NCBI GenBank assembly: GCA_937135995.1
Contig: CAKZOF010000330.1
Span: 1-7,250 of the forward strand
Direction of reading: 5' to 3'
Length of the DNA: 7,250 nucleotides
Origin: an uncultured Pyrinomonas sp.
GTDB taxonomy: Bacteria > Acidobacteriota > Blastocatellia > Pyrinomonadales > Pyrinomonadaceae
The notes under the pieces are model-generated. The model ran no database searches and was not told the DNA's origin. It saw only the letters and a list, made by a program, of their open reading frames with translations. Position 1 is the first letter of the stretch. The number at the start of each line of letters is the position of its first letter. The translations under genes were made by a program, and so were the position numbers. Positions 6,619 through 7,250 of this stretch are shown one piece after another.

Positions 6619-7061
6619 GCGTACGGGAGGCCGCCATCGCGGCACTGCAAAGTCAGCTCGGCACCGCCTTGGCCGGCAGGAACCCGGCACCTCTGGTCCT
6701 GCGCGGCGAAGTCGTGCCGCAGCGCCTGCCGCCCGGTGGGCTGGTCGTCCTGCGCGATGGGGAGACCGTCGAGGAGACGGCGATCCTGTCGCCGCTGGCC
6801 TGGGCGATCGAGCACCGCGCCGAGGTCGAAGTCACCGTCGGCGGCGCGACGCCGGCGGCGAGGAGCGCCCTGCTCGACGCGCTGCTGGTGGACATCGCCG
6901 CCGCGATCACCGCCGACCGCACGCTCGGCGGCGCGGTGGAATGGGCGCAGCCCGGCGCGCCCGAGTTCGAGGACGTCGAGGTCGAGGGCGCCGCCGCCGT
7001 GCGCGCCGCCTCCGTCCCCGTCACGCTGTTCTTCACCGTCGCCGGCTCGCCGCTGGCCTGA
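6615..7061 (+). CDS. Probable phage tail terminator protein
   Basis: The 148-residue product (MSVREAAIAALQSQL, ending VTLFFTVAGSPLA) has the size, alpha/beta pattern and gene position of tail terminator or tail completion proteins, which cap the tail tube and join it to the head. Relatives in alphaproteobacterial prophages are often named acyl-CoA transferase, which is probably a misannotation. Recognisable features are the N-terminal helix, a strand-rich VVLRDGE segment, a helix at ARSALLDALLVDIAAAI, and a last beta strand. The GTG start at 6615 forms a GTGA overlap with the DUF6441 stop, with GGGAGGGTGG just upstream as ribosome binding site. The tail tube gene follows 34 bases later, the usual order. 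Confidence 0.7.
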   Translation: MSVREAAIAALQSQLGTALAGRNPAPLVLRGEVVPQRLPPGGLVVLRDGETVEETAILSPLAWAIEHRAEVEVTVGGATPAARSALLDALLVDIAAAITADRTLGGAVEWAQPGAPEFEDVEVEGAAAVRAASVPVTLFFTVAGSPLA

Positions 7062-7095
7062 CGCTCCTTCCTCCCGCTGATCCCGGAGACCCCCG

Positions 7096-7250
7096 ATGCC
7101 CCGTGCCATCGGCGCCAATTGCCGCCTGCTCATGAGCCCCGAGGCGACCTACGGCACCGCGCCCGCGGGCGACTGGCGGCGCCTGCCCTTCCTCTCCTGC
7201 GACCTCGGCGCCGAGCAGCCGCTGCTCGATGCCGACGTCATCGGCGTCGG
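7096..7250 (+). CDS. Phage tail tube protein, N-terminal part
   Basis: Only the first 51 codons are in the window. The sequence starts MPRAIGANCRLLMSPEATYG and continues with TAP, RRLPF and LGAEQPLLDADVIG. This is the typical beginning of phage tail tube proteins (TTP_2-like), in particular the E-x-T-Y-G-T-A-P and LPF...LGAEQPL blocks. These proteins polymerise into the hollow tail tube of siphophages. CGGAGA at 7084-7089 is the ribosome binding site, 6 bases before the ATG. The gene continues past the right edge. Confidence 0.85.
   Translation, partial: MPRAIGANCRLLMSPEATYGTAPAGDWRRLPFLSCDLGAEQPLLDADVIGV

Larger units (their letters stand above)
5678..7250 (+). mobile_element. Partial prophage or phage structural module
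   Basis: Four tightly packed plus-strand genes encode a holin-like membrane protein, a DUF6441 protein, a probable tail terminator and a tail tube protein. This head-tail connector to tail order is usual for siphophages and for prophages of Alphaproteobacteria. The very high GC, with nearly every third codon position G or C, differs from the left side. Both ends are missing: the left is cut at the junction and the right by the window edge. No integrase or packaging genes are present in the window. Confidence 0.85.

Noticed and set aside
5847..7133. Minus-strand open frame of 428 codons opposite the phage genes
   Set aside because: It is Arg/Pro/Ala-rich with no family resemblance, and the plus strand carries recognised phage genes with coupled starts and stops.

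Overview
The window reads as two unrelated pieces of DNA joined near position 5675. The left piece, about 1-5670, is chromosomal bacterial sequence of moderate-to-high GC; hand counts on three 60-base lines give 52, 67 and 55% GC. It encodes RecG, a bacilliredoxin with a CGC motif, a DUF4081-type acetyltransferase and a membrane diguanylate cyclase. The bacilliredoxin and the style of the other proteins suggest an Acidobacteriota-like genome, perhaps Blastocatellia, but this is an impression from protein style and cannot be proven here. The right piece, about 5675-7250, is much richer in GC (77 and 82% on two hand-counted lines). It is a tailed-phage structural module of the kind seen in alphaproteobacterial prophages.

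Left piece, minus strand (2920 down to 1): a bacilliredoxin gene, recG and the first 25 codons of an RNase H-like gene follow one another with gaps of 22 and 84 bases, so they look like one operon. A good sigma-70-type promoter lies just upstream, and the bacilliredoxin start has a strong ribosome binding site. RecG and RNase HI both remove R-loops, so the arrangement makes sense as genome maintenance plus thiol redox.

Left piece, plus strand (about 3000-5670): a 305-base divergent region holds that promoter and a leader with potentially competing hairpins. After it come a two-domain acetyltransferase (DUF4081 plus GNAT) and a seven-helix membrane protein with an intact GGDEF domain. Its EAL domain is cut off only a few residues after the EAL motif.

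Right piece, plus strand: the GGDEF-EAL frame runs without a stop into a short holin-like membrane protein. This is followed by a DUF6441 protein, a probable tail terminator and the start of a tail tube protein. The first two phage junctions are 4-base start/stop overlaps.

The GGDEF/phage fusion is the most striking feature. There is no integrase, attachment site or phage end at the boundary, the phage side begins within a structural module, and base composition changes abruptly. A metagenomic assembly chimera is therefore the simplest explanation, ahead of a real recombination event or a new fusion protein. I found no convincing evidence of a previously undescribed system.
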